From: CAYQSU01 sp964420325
GTDB lineage: Bacteria > Pseudomonadota > Alphaproteobacteria > Rhodospirillales > Defluviicoccaceae
Length of the DNA: 54,756 nt
Direction: 5' to 3'
Assembly: GCA_964420325.1 (NCBI GenBank)
Contig: CAYQSU010000015.1
Span: forward strand, 1-54,756
The notes under the pieces are model-generated. The model was not told the DNA's origin. It did no database searches and worked only from the letters and a program-made list of their open reading frames with translations. Positions 47,100 through 54,756 of this stretch are shown in pieces. The translations under genes were made by a program, and so were the position numbers. How positions within the stretch are numbered: position 1 is the first letter of the stretch; each line of letters opens with the position of its first letter.

Positions 47100-48241
47100 G
47101 CGTCCGCTTCGTCGACGAGTTTCGCAACGGCGCGCTCGCCCGCCGCCTCGCCGCCGCCATCCGCGCCGAGGCCGAGCCTTCGCGCACGTACCATCTCATG
47201 GAGTTCTGCGGCGGGCACACCCATGCCATCTTCCGCTACGGGGTCCAGGACCTGCTGCCGGCCAACGTGCAGATGATCCACGGGCCCGGGTGTCCGGTCT
47301 GCGTCCTGCCCGTGGGGCGGATCGACCAGGCGGTCCAGCTCGCCCGGGACCACGGGGTCATCCTCTGCACGTACGGCGATCTGCTGCGGGTGCCGGGGAT
47401 TGAGCGGGTGTCGCTGCTCAAGGCCAAGGCCGCCGGCGCCGACGTCCGCATGGTGTACTCCAGCCTCGACGCGCTCGCGATCGCCCGCGACAACCCCAGC
47501 CGGGAGGTCGTGTTCTTCGCCATCGGCTTCGAGACGACGACGCCGCCGACCGCGGTCGCACTGGTGCAGGCGAAGGCGGAAGGGCTCGCCAACTTCAGCG
47601 TCCACTGCAACCACGTGCTGACGCCGGCGGCGATCACCAACGTCCTCGAGAGCCCCGAGGTTCGCGAGCTCGGCACCCTGCCGCTCGACGGGTTCATCGG
47701 CCCCGCCCACGTCAGCGCCGTGATCGGCAGCCGGCCGTTCGAGTTCTTCGCCGAGGAGTATCAGAGACCCGTCGTCATTGCCGGCTTCGAGCCCTTGGAC
47801 GTCATGCAGGCGGTGCTGATGCTGATCCGCCAGCTCAACGAAGGCCGCGCGGAGGTGGAGAACGAGTACACCCGGGTCGTCAGCCGTGACGGCAACCGCA
47901 AGGCCCAGGCGCTGGTGGCGGAGGTCTTCGAGCTTCGGCCCCTGTTCGAATGGCGGGGCCTCGGCGAAGTCCCCTACGGCGCGCTCAGGCTCAAGAGCGC
48001 GTTCGCCGCCCTCGACGCCGAGCGGCGGTTCCCGCTGGGGCAGGCGTCGGTGCCCGACAACAGGGCCTGCGCCTGCGGCGCGATCATCCGCGGCGTCAAG
48101 CGGCCGACCGACTGCAAGATCTTCGGCACCGTCTGCACGCCCGACAATCCCATCGGCTCCTGCATGGTCTCCTCGGAGGGGGCGTGCGCGGCCTATTACA
48201 CCTACGGTCGCTTCCGCGAGGCCAGGCGTGTCCCCGCGTGA
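47096..48241 (+). CDS. hypD: Hydrogenase maturation iron-sulfur protein HypD
   Basis: HypD carries a [4Fe-4S] cluster and is the scaffold on which CN- and CO are attached to iron. The 381-residue protein has the family motifs MEFCGGHTHAIFRYG, HGPGCPVCVLPVGRID, GFETTTPPTA and NFSVHCNHVLTPAA. The C-terminal Cys cluster is ACACGAIIRG followed by KIFGTVCTPDNPIGSCMVSSEGAC. It overlaps hypC by four bases (ATGA). Confidence 0.96.
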   Translation: MSVRFVDEFRNGALARRLAAAIRAEAEPSRTYHLMEFCGGHTHAIFRYGVQDLLPANVQMIHGPGCPVCVLPVGRIDQAVQLARDHGVILCTYGDLLRVPGIERVSLLKAKAAGADVRMVYSSLDALAIARDNPSREVVFFAIGFETTTPPTAVALVQAKAEGLANFSVHCNHVLTPAAITNVLESPEVRELGTLPLDGFIGPAHVSAVIGSRPFEFFAEEYQRPVVIAGFEPLDVMQAVLMLIRQLNEGRAEVENEYTRVVSRDGNRKAQALVAEVFELRPLFEWRGLGEVPYGALRLKSAFAALDAERRFPLGQASVPDNRACACGAIIRGVKRPTDCKIFGTVCTPDNPIGSCMVSSEGACAAYYTYGRFREARRVPA

Positions 48242-48251
48242 CGGGTCCGGC

Positions 48252-49295
48252 GTGCGACGACGGGTGCACGGCCGTCCCCTCGACGTCACGCGAGGCCGCA
48301 TCGACATGAGCCACGGCGCGGGCGGCCGCGCCATGGCGCAGCTGATCGAGGAGCTGTTCGAGGCGAGCTTCGACAACCCCTATCTGGCCTGCCGCCACGA
48401 CGCCGCCTCGTTCCAGGTCGACGGCGGCCGGATGGTCGTCACCACCGACGGCTTCGTCATCTCGCCGCTGTTCTTCCCCGGCGGCGACATCGGATCGCTC
48501 GCGGTGCACGGGACCATCAACGACATCGCCATGGCCGGTGCGAGGCCCCTCTATCTCACCGTCGGCATGATCATCGAGGAGGGCTTTCCGCTCGCCGATC
48601 TCAACGCCATCGTCGCCTCGATGGCCGCCGCCGCGGCGGCGGCCGGCACCGCCATCGTCGCCGGCGACACCAAGGTCGTCGAGCGGGGCAAGGGCGACGG
48701 CATCTTCATCACCACCACCGGCCTCGGCGTCGTGCCCGAGGGCGTCGAGATCGCTCCCGATCGGGCGCGTCCGGGCGATGCCGTCCTGGTCAGCGGCAGC
48801 ATCGGCGACCACGGCGTTGCCGTGATGTCGAAGCGGCAAGACCTCCGGTTCGAGACCGAGATCGTCTCCGACGCCGCCGCCCTGCATTCGCTGGTCGCCG
48901 ACATGGTGGCCGCGGTTCCGGACATCCACGTGCTTCGCGATCCGACCCGTGGCGGGCTTGCCGCCGTGCTCAACGAGATCGCGCGCGCCTCCGGCGTCGG
49001 CATCGTCGTTCGCGAGGAGGCGATCCCGATCAAGACGGCCGTTCGTGGTGCGTGCGAACTCCTCGGTCTCGACCCCCTCTACGTCGCCAACGAGGGCAAG
49101 CTCGTCTGCTTTTGTGCTCCCGGCGATGCGGAGACGGTGCTGGCCGTCCTGCGCGGCCATCCTCTCGGTCGCGGCGCCCGCCTGATCGGGCGCTGCGTTG
49201 AGGATGAGCATGCCTTCGTGCAGATGGAGACCGCCTTCGGCGGCAATCGCATCATCGACTGGATCGCCGGCGAGCAGCTTCCGCGGATTTGTTGA
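48252..49295 (+). CDS. hypE: Hydrogenase maturation protein HypE
   Basis: HypE dehydrates the carbamoyl group to a thiocyanate on its own C-terminal Cys. The 347-residue PurM-like ATPase has MSHGAGGRAMAQLIEELF, TTDGFVISPLFFPGGDIG, HGTINDIAMAGARP, AGDTKVVERGKGDG and DPTRGGLAAVLNEIA. The last four residues are PRIC, the required terminal cysteine. The start is taken at GTG 48252, giving the PLD...GRIDMSHGAGG N-terminus seen in related proteins; GTG 48264 is an alternative. It is the last of the maturation genes. Confidence 0.94.
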   Translation: MRRRVHGRPLDVTRGRIDMSHGAGGRAMAQLIEELFEASFDNPYLACRHDAASFQVDGGRMVVTTDGFVISPLFFPGGDIGSLAVHGTINDIAMAGARPLYLTVGMIIEEGFPLADLNAIVASMAAAAAAAGTAIVAGDTKVVERGKGDGIFITTTGLGVVPEGVEIAPDRARPGDAVLVSGSIGDHGVAVMSKRQDLRFETEIVSDAAALHSLVADMVAAVPDIHVLRDPTRGGLAAVLNEIARASGVGIVVREEAIPIKTAVRGACELLGLDPLYVANEGKLVCFCAPGDAETVLAVLRGHPLGRGARLIGRCVEDEHAFVQMETAFGGNRIIDWIAGEQLPRIC

Positions 49296-49356
49296 AGGCT
49301 GCGAGAGCTCTTATCTTCGGTGGAGGCAGCAACTGACCGCAGAGGAGGCGCCGGGC

Positions 49357-49707
49357 ATGGCGGGCGACGAGACGTTCCGGCATTTCACCGTGCTCAAGGC
49401 GGCGAATGCGGTACCCGGCGGGGCACAGGTGCCGGTGTCGACTCTCTTCGCGCACGACAATCTGCGGCTCAGCATCTACGCGCCGCGCGGCGAGGATCGG
49501 CAGCAGCCCCACGGCGAGGACGAGATCTACATGGTGATCCGCGGCAGCGGGCATTTCACCGCCGCCGGAAAGCGATGCGCCATCCATGCCGGCGACGTCC
49601 TGTTCGTTCCGGCGGGCGTCGCCCACCGCTTCGAACGCTTCACGGACGATCTCCTCTTGTGGGTGATCTTCTATGGCGGCAAGGCGAAGGCGGCCGCCTC
49701 CACCTGA
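49357..49707 (+). CDS. Small cupin-fold protein
   Basis: This 116-residue single cupin domain has the first motif (HGEDEIYMVIRGSGHFTAAG, with His and Glu ligands) and the second (GDVLFVPAGVAHRF), so a metal-binding beta barrel is likely. Substrate and role are unknown. The ATG at 49357 follows GAGGAGG. It lies 61 bases after hypE in the same direction and may share its transcript, but cupins are not standard hydrogenase accessory genes. Confidence 0.8.
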   Translation: MAGDETFRHFTVLKAANAVPGGAQVPVSTLFAHDNLRLSIYAPRGEDRQQPHGEDEIYMVIRGSGHFTAAGKRCAIHAGDVLFVPAGVAHRFERFTDDLLLWVIFYGGKAKAAAST

Positions 49708-49718
49708 CCCCGGCCGCC

Positions 49719-50978
49719 TCAAACGATGAGGATGGCGCGAAAGTCGTTGACGTTGGTGAGTGTCGGGCCGGTGACGACGAGGTCGCCCAGGGCGCTGAAG
49801 AAGCCGTAGGCGTCGTTGTTGGTGAGATGGGCCTTCGGGTCCAGCCCGATGCGGGCGGCGCGGGCGAGGGTGTCCGGGCCGATGACCGCGCCGGCGTTGT
49901 CCTCGCTGCCGTCGATGCCGTCGGTGTCGCAGGCGAGGGCGAAGATGTTCGGGTGTCCCTGCAGGGCAATGGCGAGGGCGAGCAGGTACTGGGTGTTGCG
50001 CCCGCCGCGGCCGCGGCCGGTGACGGCAACGGAGGTCTCGCCGCCGGAGATCAGCACGCGCGACGGCGCCTCGGGCGGTCGTTCGGCCGCCGCCTCGCGG
50101 GCGATGCTGGCCTGCACCGCGGCGATGTCCTCGGCATGGCCTTGGATCGCATCGCCGAGGACGACGGACACGAGACCGGCCCGGCGGGCGGCCCTGGCGG
50201 CGGCGTCCAGGGCTTGTCCGGGCGTCGCCACCAGGACCGTCGATGAGCGCGCGAACGCCGGGTGCCCGGGTTTCGGCGTCTCGTTGGCCGGATCGCCGAG
50301 GTGGGCGGCCACCGCCGCCGGCGTCTCGATCCGGTAGCGGGCGAGGACCTCGGCTGCGTCGGGGAGCGTCGTCGGGTCGGGGACCGTCGGCCCCGAGCCG
50401 ATCACCGCCGGATCGTCGCCGGGAACGTCGGAGATCAGGAGCGCCGTCACCGCCGCCGGCGCCGCGGCGACGCCGAGGCGGCCGCCCTTGATCGCCGACA
50501 GGTGCTTGCGGACGGTGTTGATCTCGGCGATCGTCGCGCCCGAGCGCAGGAGTTCGGCGTTCATCCGCCGCTCGTCCTCGAGGCTGATCCCCGGAGCGGG
50601 CAGGGTGAGAAGCGCCGAGGCGCCCCCGGAGACGAGCGCCAGCACGAGGTCGTCCTCGCCGGCGTCCCGCGCCAGGGCGAGGATGCGCTCGGCGGCGCGG
50701 ACGCCGGCATCGTCCGGGATGGGATGGGCGGCCTCGACCACCTCGATGCGCACCGTCGGCACGCCGTGGCCGTAGCGGGTGACCACGAGACCGCCGATCT
50801 TGCCCGGCCAGTGCGCCTCGGTCGCCCGGGCCATGGCGGCGGCGCCTTTGCCCGCGCCGACGACGATCGTCCGGCCCCTCGGCGGTGGCGGCAGGTGGTC
50901 GATCACGCGGTCGGCGGACGACGCCGCGAGAGCGGCATCGAACAGGCGTCGGAGCAGAGCAAACGGGTCCTGGAGCAC
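49719..50978 (-). CDS. Glycerate 2-kinase (MOFRL/DUF4147 family)
   Basis: This 419-residue protein is of the TtuD/GckA type, which phosphorylates D-glycerate to 2-phosphoglycerate. It has an N-terminal Rossmann-like half (TIVVGAGKGAAAMARA; LALVSGGASALL; TVRKHLSAIKGGRL) and the C-terminal MOFRL domain (VLISGGETSVAVTGRGRGGRNTQYLLALA; ACDTDGIDGSEDNAGAVI). It starts at GTG (50978). It is convergent with the cupin gene and alone on its strand. It would feed glycerate into lower glycolysis. Confidence 0.9.
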   Translation of the reverse strand: MLQDPFALLRRLFDAALAASSADRVIDHLPPPPRGRTIVVGAGKGAAAMARATEAHWPGKIGGLVVTRYGHGVPTVRIEVVEAAHPIPDDAGVRAAERILALARDAGEDDLVLALVSGGASALLTLPAPGISLEDERRMNAELLRSGATIAEINTVRKHLSAIKGGRLGVAAAPAAVTALLISDVPGDDPAVIGSGPTVPDPTTLPDAAEVLARYRIETPAAVAAHLGDPANETPKPGHPAFARSSTVLVATPGQALDAAARAARRAGLVSVVLGDAIQGHAEDIAAVQASIAREAAAERPPEAPSRVLISGGETSVAVTGRGRGGRNTQYLLALAIALQGHPNIFALACDTDGIDGSEDNAGAVIGPDTLARAARIGLDPKAHLTNNDAYGFFSALGDLVVTGPTLTNVNDFRAILIV

Positions 50979-51113
50979 GGTCCTGGTTTAGCGCAACGCG
51001 CTGTCGCCGGCCACCGGCAAACCGCCGTGCCACCGGCGAGCGAAGCGGGCTTGGGTCCCCGACGCGCTTGCGATAGTGTCCTTGGTGGATAGGGAGTAAG
51101 GACAGCATCGGCC

Positions 51114-51941
51114 ATGAAGCTCGAGATCATCAGCCTGAGCCCCGACCGCGCCCGCCGCGGCCCGCCGCTTCTGTTCGTTCATGGCGCCTTTTCCTGTGCC
51201 CGCGTCTGGGAGCCCTTCTTCCTGCCGTTCTTTGCCGAACGCGGCTACCACTGCCACGCCCTCAGCCTGAGGGGGCACGGGCGGAGCAAGGCCGGCCGGC
51301 GCCTCGTGCCGACCCGGCTGCGCGACTACGTCGCCGACGTCGAGGAGGTCATCGGTCGGCTCGGAACCGTGCCGGTGCTGATCGGAACGTCGATGGGCGG
51401 GGTGGTCATCCAGCACCTGATGCAGCGGCAACGCTGTCCCGCCGTCGTGCTGATGGCCTCCGGGCCGCCGCACGGCATGGTCCCCAGCATGGTGCGGATG
51501 GTGGCGACCAATCCGCTCCTGGTGCGCGACATGTCGCTGATGCTGTGGCTCGGCCCCGGCATGGCGACGCTGGACGGAGCGCGGCGGGCGCTGTTCCGCC
51601 CGGAGACGTCCGCCGAGTACATCCTCCGCCATCTGCCGCCGGCACAGCCCGAGCCGCCGATGGTGATGCTGGATCTGATGGGTCTCGACCTGCCGCCCTC
51701 GATCCGCCGCGACGACGTGCCGGTGCTCGTCCTCGGTGCCGAGCGGGACGCCTTCATCTCGCCGACCGCGGTTCACGAGACGGCACGGACGTTCGGCACC
51801 CGGGCCGAGATCGTTCCGGGAATGGCCCACGCGATGATGCTCGACGAGGGCTGGCGGGAGGTCGCGGAGCGCATCCTGTCCTGGCTCGACACGGTCCTGC
51901 CTGCGGACCGTGGCGAGCCCGCACGCCCGCCGGCCGCCTGA
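51114..51941 (+). CDS. Alpha/beta hydrolase, tandem copy 1
   Basis: This 275-residue alpha/beta hydrolase has the oxyanion segment LLFVHGAFS, the nucleophile Ser93 in LIGTSMGGVV, the acidic residue in VLVLGAERDAFIS and the catalytic His in VPGMAHAMM. No signal peptide is present. It is a clear paralogue of the next gene, with the same length and Ser93 at the same position. The elbow here is G-T-S-M-G, less common than G-H-S-L-G. The substrate is unknown; esterase or lactonase-like activity is possible. Confidence 0.9.
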   Translation: MKLEIISLSPDRARRGPPLLFVHGAFSCARVWEPFFLPFFAERGYHCHALSLRGHGRSKAGRRLVPTRLRDYVADVEEVIGRLGTVPVLIGTSMGGVVIQHLMQRQRCPAVVLMASGPPHGMVPSMVRMVATNPLLVRDMSLMLWLGPGMATLDGARRALFRPETSAEYILRHLPPAQPEPPMVMLDLMGLDLPPSIRRDDVPVLVLGAERDAFISPTAVHETARTFGTRAEIVPGMAHAMMLDEGWREVAERILSWLDTVLPADRGEPARPPAA

Positions 51942-51997
51942 GCCGCGGTGCGACGTGAGTTCGAGGCCAGGGACCGGCAACGGCAAGGGATAAGACA

Positions 51998-52828
51998 ATG
52001 AACCTCGAGATCATCAGCAAGGAGCCGGCCGGCCAGACGCGCCCGACGCCGCTTCTGTTCGTCCACGGCGCCTATGCCGGAGCCTGGGCCTGGGAAAGCC
52101 ACTTCCTGCCCTTCTTCGCGGCCCACGGATACCGGGCGTACGCGCTCAGCCTCCGCGGCCACGGCGCCAGCGAGGGGCGGGAACGGCTCCTGTTCGCCCG
52201 GCTCAGCGACTATGTCGCCGACGTCGAGCGGGTCGCCGACACGCTCCCTGCGCCGCCGGTGCTGGTGGGCCACTCCCTGGGCGGGATGGTGGTGCAGAAG
52301 ATCATGCACCGGCGCAAGCACGGTGTCCCCGCGGCGGTGCTGATGGCGTCCTCGCCGCCGCACGGGATCATCGGCAGCGCGGTCCACATGATGCTGCAGC
52401 ACCCGCGCCTGTTCGCCAACCTGACGCTGATGCAGGCGTTCGGGCCGGCCTTCGTCGACTTCGCGCTGATCCGCCGCGCGCTGTTCTCCGACGACACCCC
52501 CGATCACGTGTTCCATGCCTTCGCACCCCGGCTGGACGCGGAATCCGCGGCCGTGGTCTTCGATCTGTGGGGCTGGGACGTCGTCCCCTCCAGCCGCTTG
52601 CTCGATCTTCCGGTGCTGGTGCTGGGTGCCGGGAACGACCCCTTCATTTACCCGGGCGCGGTCGCCGAGACGGCCTGGACCTACCGCACGAGGCCCGTCA
52701 TGTTCGAGGGCATGGGCCATGCCATGATGCTGGACCACCACTGGGAGCGGGTCGCCCGGCACATCCTGGATTGGCTCGAGGCGACGCTCGCCGGCGGCGG
52801 TGCCGCGGCGGCTCGGGATGCCGCCTGA
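51998..52828 (+). CDS. Alpha/beta hydrolase, tandem copy 2
   Basis: This 276-residue alpha/beta hydrolase has LLFVHGAYAGAWAWE, nucleophile Ser93 in LVGHSLGGMV, the acid in VLVLGAGNDPFIY and His in FEGMGHAMM. It is colinear with copy 1, from the shared start MxLEIIS to the last helix (ILDWLEATL versus ILSWLDTVL), so the pair arose by tandem duplication. The gap between them is 56 bases. The substrate is unknown. Confidence 0.9.
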   Translation: MNLEIISKEPAGQTRPTPLLFVHGAYAGAWAWESHFLPFFAAHGYRAYALSLRGHGASEGRERLLFARLSDYVADVERVADTLPAPPVLVGHSLGGMVVQKIMHRRKHGVPAAVLMASSPPHGIIGSAVHMMLQHPRLFANLTLMQAFGPAFVDFALIRRALFSDDTPDHVFHAFAPRLDAESAAVVFDLWGWDVVPSSRLLDLPVLVLGAGNDPFIYPGAVAETAWTYRTRPVMFEGMGHAMMLDHHWERVARHILDWLEATLAGGGAAAARDAA

Positions 52829-53293
52829 ACGGGCGCGTCCTGAGCCGGCCGCATCGAGCGGGGATCGCGCGTCGGTCGCGATCCCGACCATGCCCTGGCG
52901 GGCAGTCCGCCCCGCTTCGCCCACCCCCTGCGGCGCACTCAGTGTCTTGGGTGTCGACAAGGGATCAGGCGCGGACTCCCGGATGAGTGCCCCAGCCGGC
53001 CCAAGATCGCGCCACATCCACGTACGGCGGCGAGGAGGCAAAGTCGGCATCTTGACCGGCCGGCCGGCTAAGACCATTGTCTTCTTGTAGGATCGATATT
53101 GACTTAATGGGCTGATTAGATTATAAATAATGTCGGTTGCGTTCGGGGGCTTGTTCAGGTCAGCATCACGCAGGTGTCCCTGTGTCTGCCGACAGCATGG
53201 GGGCATGCCGCCTTTCCGTTCGGAGCACGTGGTGGCGAAGTGGAAGCTGCAAAAAAGTCCAGGCGACTGCATTACACATTCTGTATGTGAGCT
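52829..53293. other. Gene-free region; composition shifts to AT-rich toward the TIR gene
   Basis: Nothing coding is supportable here. The first 260 bases are GC-rich like the genome; from about 53090 the DNA becomes visibly AT-rich and stays so into the TIR gene. It contains the promoter at 53099-53127. Confidence 0.5.
53099..53127 (+). promoter_or_regulatory. Sigma70-type promoter of the TIR-FGE gene
   Basis: TTGACT (53099-53104), a 17-base spacer and TATAAA (53122-53127) match the sigma70 consensus well. Transcription would begin near 53134, leaving a leader of about 160 bases before the GTG at 53294. Confidence 0.6.
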
Positions 53294-54511
53294 GTGAGCG
53301 ACGTCTTTATAAGTTACGCCCGTGAAGATATTGAAAAGGCGAACCAACTTGCCGATTGCCTGGAACATGCAGGTTTATCGGTATGGTATGACAGAAGCAT
53401 TCATCCAGGTCAAAATTTTGCAAAAGTCATTTATGAAAGGTTAATAGAATCAAAAAGCGTAGTCGCGATATGGTCAACGCATTCTATCAAATCGCACTGG
53501 GTCGTAGAAGAAGCAAACTTTGCATTACAACGTAATGTTCTTGTTCCGGTGTCCCTTGATGGCGTCAAGCCGCCACTTGGTTTTCGGATGATCCAGACGG
53601 CCGACCTCAGTGACTGGAGCGGCGAACCATCCCACCGCACGTTTCGACAGCTGGAACAGGCGATCAGGAGCATCGCCGATCGCCGCGAGCACCACGGAGC
53701 CGGTGCTTCCCTTCCTCGGAGCGCAATCCCGACGCCTGGCACCGCGAGCCAAGCGTCACGTCGGCCCGAGTTCGCTGACGACGCTGCGAGCTTGCGGACG
53801 TTCCGGGACGCGGCCGAGGCATGGTGCCCGGAAATGGTGATCATTCCTCGCGGCCAGTTTCGAATGGGCGCATCGAAGACGGACCCTGATGCCTCGACTG
53901 AGGAAGAGCCGAATCATCTCGTCGAGGTTGGCTACCGGTTCGCCGTCGGGCGGTTTCCCGTGACCTTCGACGAGTACGACCGTTTCCGCGCGGCATCGGG
54001 TCTGGCGCTCCCTCAGGACGAGGGGTGGGGACGGGGACGCCGACCCGTGATCAATGTCGGCTGGAACGAGGCGCGAGCCTATGCTGTCTGGCTCTCCCAG
54101 CAAACCGGGGCGCCCTACCGCCTGTTGAGTGAGGCCGAATGGGAGTATGCGTGCCGGGCTTCCACGCAAACACTTTTCGCGTTCGGCGATCGGCTGTCGA
54201 TCGACGATGCGAACTTCTGCTCGAACATCGGCAGTACGACCGTCGTTGGGCGGTTCAAGGCGAACAATTGGGGCCTCTGTGATATGCACGGCAATGTAAA
54301 GGAGTGGGTGGAGGATTCGTGGCACGACGGCTATTCCGGAGCTCCCCGCGACGGCAGCCCGTGGGTCGAGGCCGGTTCATCGCCGTGCCGGGTGGTTCGC
54401 GGCGGGGCGTGGAACAATTTTTCCTGGGTCCTCAGGTCTTCGTGGCGTGGCCGTGCGTCTGTTGACGTCCGAAGCCGAAGCATCGGGTTTCGGGTGGCCC
54501 GCGACCTGTAA
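53294..54511 (+). CDS. TIR domain fused to formylglycine-generating-enzyme-like (FGE/SUMF1) domain
   Basis: This 405-residue protein has an N-terminal TIR domain (about 1-120: VFISYAREDIEKANQLADCL, SVWYDRSIHPG, and SHWVVEEANFA, in which Glu73 is at the position of the NAD-cleaving Glu of catalytic TIRs). A linker leads to an FGE-sulfatase domain (about 170-405: IIPRGQFRMGAS, VTFDEYDRFRAASG, PVINVGWNEARAYAVWLS, YRLLSEAEWEYACRA, DMHGNVKEWVED, VVRGGAWNNFSW, IGFRVAR). The FGE Cys pair needed for true formylglycine synthesis is not evident. TIR-effector proteins of this layout are candidates for anti-phage or signalling roles. The TIR half is AT-rich and the FGE half GC-rich, suggesting recent fusion. 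It starts at GTG 53294 and lies next to a tRNA gene. Confidence 0.88.
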   Translation: MSDVFISYAREDIEKANQLADCLEHAGLSVWYDRSIHPGQNFAKVIYERLIESKSVVAIWSTHSIKSHWVVEEANFALQRNVLVPVSLDGVKPPLGFRMIQTADLSDWSGEPSHRTFRQLEQAIRSIADRREHHGAGASLPRSAIPTPGTASQASRRPEFADDAASLRTFRDAAEAWCPEMVIIPRGQFRMGASKTDPDASTEEEPNHLVEVGYRFAVGRFPVTFDEYDRFRAASGLALPQDEGWGRGRRPVINVGWNEARAYAVWLSQQTGAPYRLLSEAEWEYACRASTQTLFAFGDRLSIDDANFCSNIGSTTVVGRFKANNWGLCDMHGNVKEWVEDSWHDGYSGAPRDGSPWVEAGSSPCRVVRGGAWNNFSWVLRSSWRGRASVDVRSRSIGFRVARDL

Positions 54512-54701
54512 CGCCAGGCCGTGTCCCTTGGAGGTCAGCGGCGCTCCGCCGGGGCCGTCGCTCCGCCACCGCGCGGGTGCGTACGGAAACCGAGTCGTGG
54601 TGAGGTTGCCCGCGCGGATCCGGCGAATGGCGTTGACAACCAAAGTCCGACGGCCTTACGTCTTCCTGGAACCGCCGGTGCAAGGCGGGGCTGAGGCAAG
54701 A

Positions 54702-54756
54702 GCCCAGGTGGCGGAATTGGCAGACGCGCAGGTTTCAGGTACCTGTGGCCGCAAGG
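54702..54756 (+). tRNA. tRNA-Leu (anticodon CAG), 5' part, cut by window end
   Basis: The sequence begins GCCCAGG-TG-GCGGAATTGGCAGACGC, the usual leucine-tRNA acceptor 5' arm and D-arm. An anticodon stem CAGGT/ACCTG follows around the loop TTCAGGT; the anticodon CAG is at 54736-54738. The window ends in the variable arm. It lines up base for base with E. coli tRNA-Leu(CAG) in the invariant positions. Confidence 0.9.

Noticed and set aside
54512..54701. DGR template repeat downstream of the TIR-FGE gene
   Set aside because: No stretch here is a near-copy of the 3' end of the gene; a brief GTTGAC/GTCCGA similarity is interrupted and likely chance.

Overview
This window is high-GC bacterial DNA, most likely from an alphaproteobacterium of the Rhodospirillales type. 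The main reason is the unbroken plus-strand order rpsB-tsf-pyrH-frr-uppS-cdsA-dxr-rseP-bamA-skp-lpxD-fabZ-lpxA-lpxI-lpxB, with LpxI (not LpxH) as the lipid A pyrophosphatase. The large glycogen gene set would fit a glycogen-accumulating lineage such as Defluviicoccus, but that name is only an inference.

Layout. 1-1742: a DUF1772 membrane protein in mostly gene-free, repeat-bearing DNA. 1743-6249: a signalling operon of a five-PAS soluble histidine kinase, a single-domain response regulator and a response regulator fused to a class III nucleotide cyclase. 6431-20808: the translation, isoprenoid, phospholipid, outer-membrane assembly and lipid A superoperon. 20863-44332: glycogen/alpha-glucan genes (malQ, glgX, glgB, two different GH57 enzymes, glgA, glgP and a second glgB-like gene) plus an unrecognised flagellin-like gene. 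This block is split by a five-gene operon for a group 3b NAD(P)-linked [NiFe] hydrogenase (hydB, a cyclic-nucleotide-binding protein, hydG, hydD, hydA; 27913-32440). 44506-49295: hydrogenase maturation genes hypA-hypB-hypF(short)-hypC-hypD-hypE. 49357-52828: cupin, glycerate 2-kinase and two tandem alpha/beta hydrolases. 53294-54511: a TIR-FGE fusion whose TIR half is visibly AT-rich, followed by the 5' part of a tRNA-Leu(CAG) cut by the window end.

How it fits together. Glycogen synthesis and breakdown genes are interleaved with a hydrogenase that can exchange electrons between NAD(P)H and protons, and with its maturation set. A reasonable reading is a fermentation module in which glycogen breakdown feeds reductant to H2. 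The most striking single observation is the second GlgB-like protein (41534-44332). It aligns without gaps to the first GlgB through the active site but has lost the nucleophile Asp (now His600), the transition-state Asp (now Leu721) and the region I Asp/His pair (now Asn530/Gln535), and it carries a roughly 180-residue Ala/Pro/Lys-rich extension. It looks like a non-catalytic glycogen-associated pseudoenzyme. Other points of interest are the flagellin-like orphan between the two GH57 genes, a half-length HypF, and the compositionally chimeric TIR-FGE gene.
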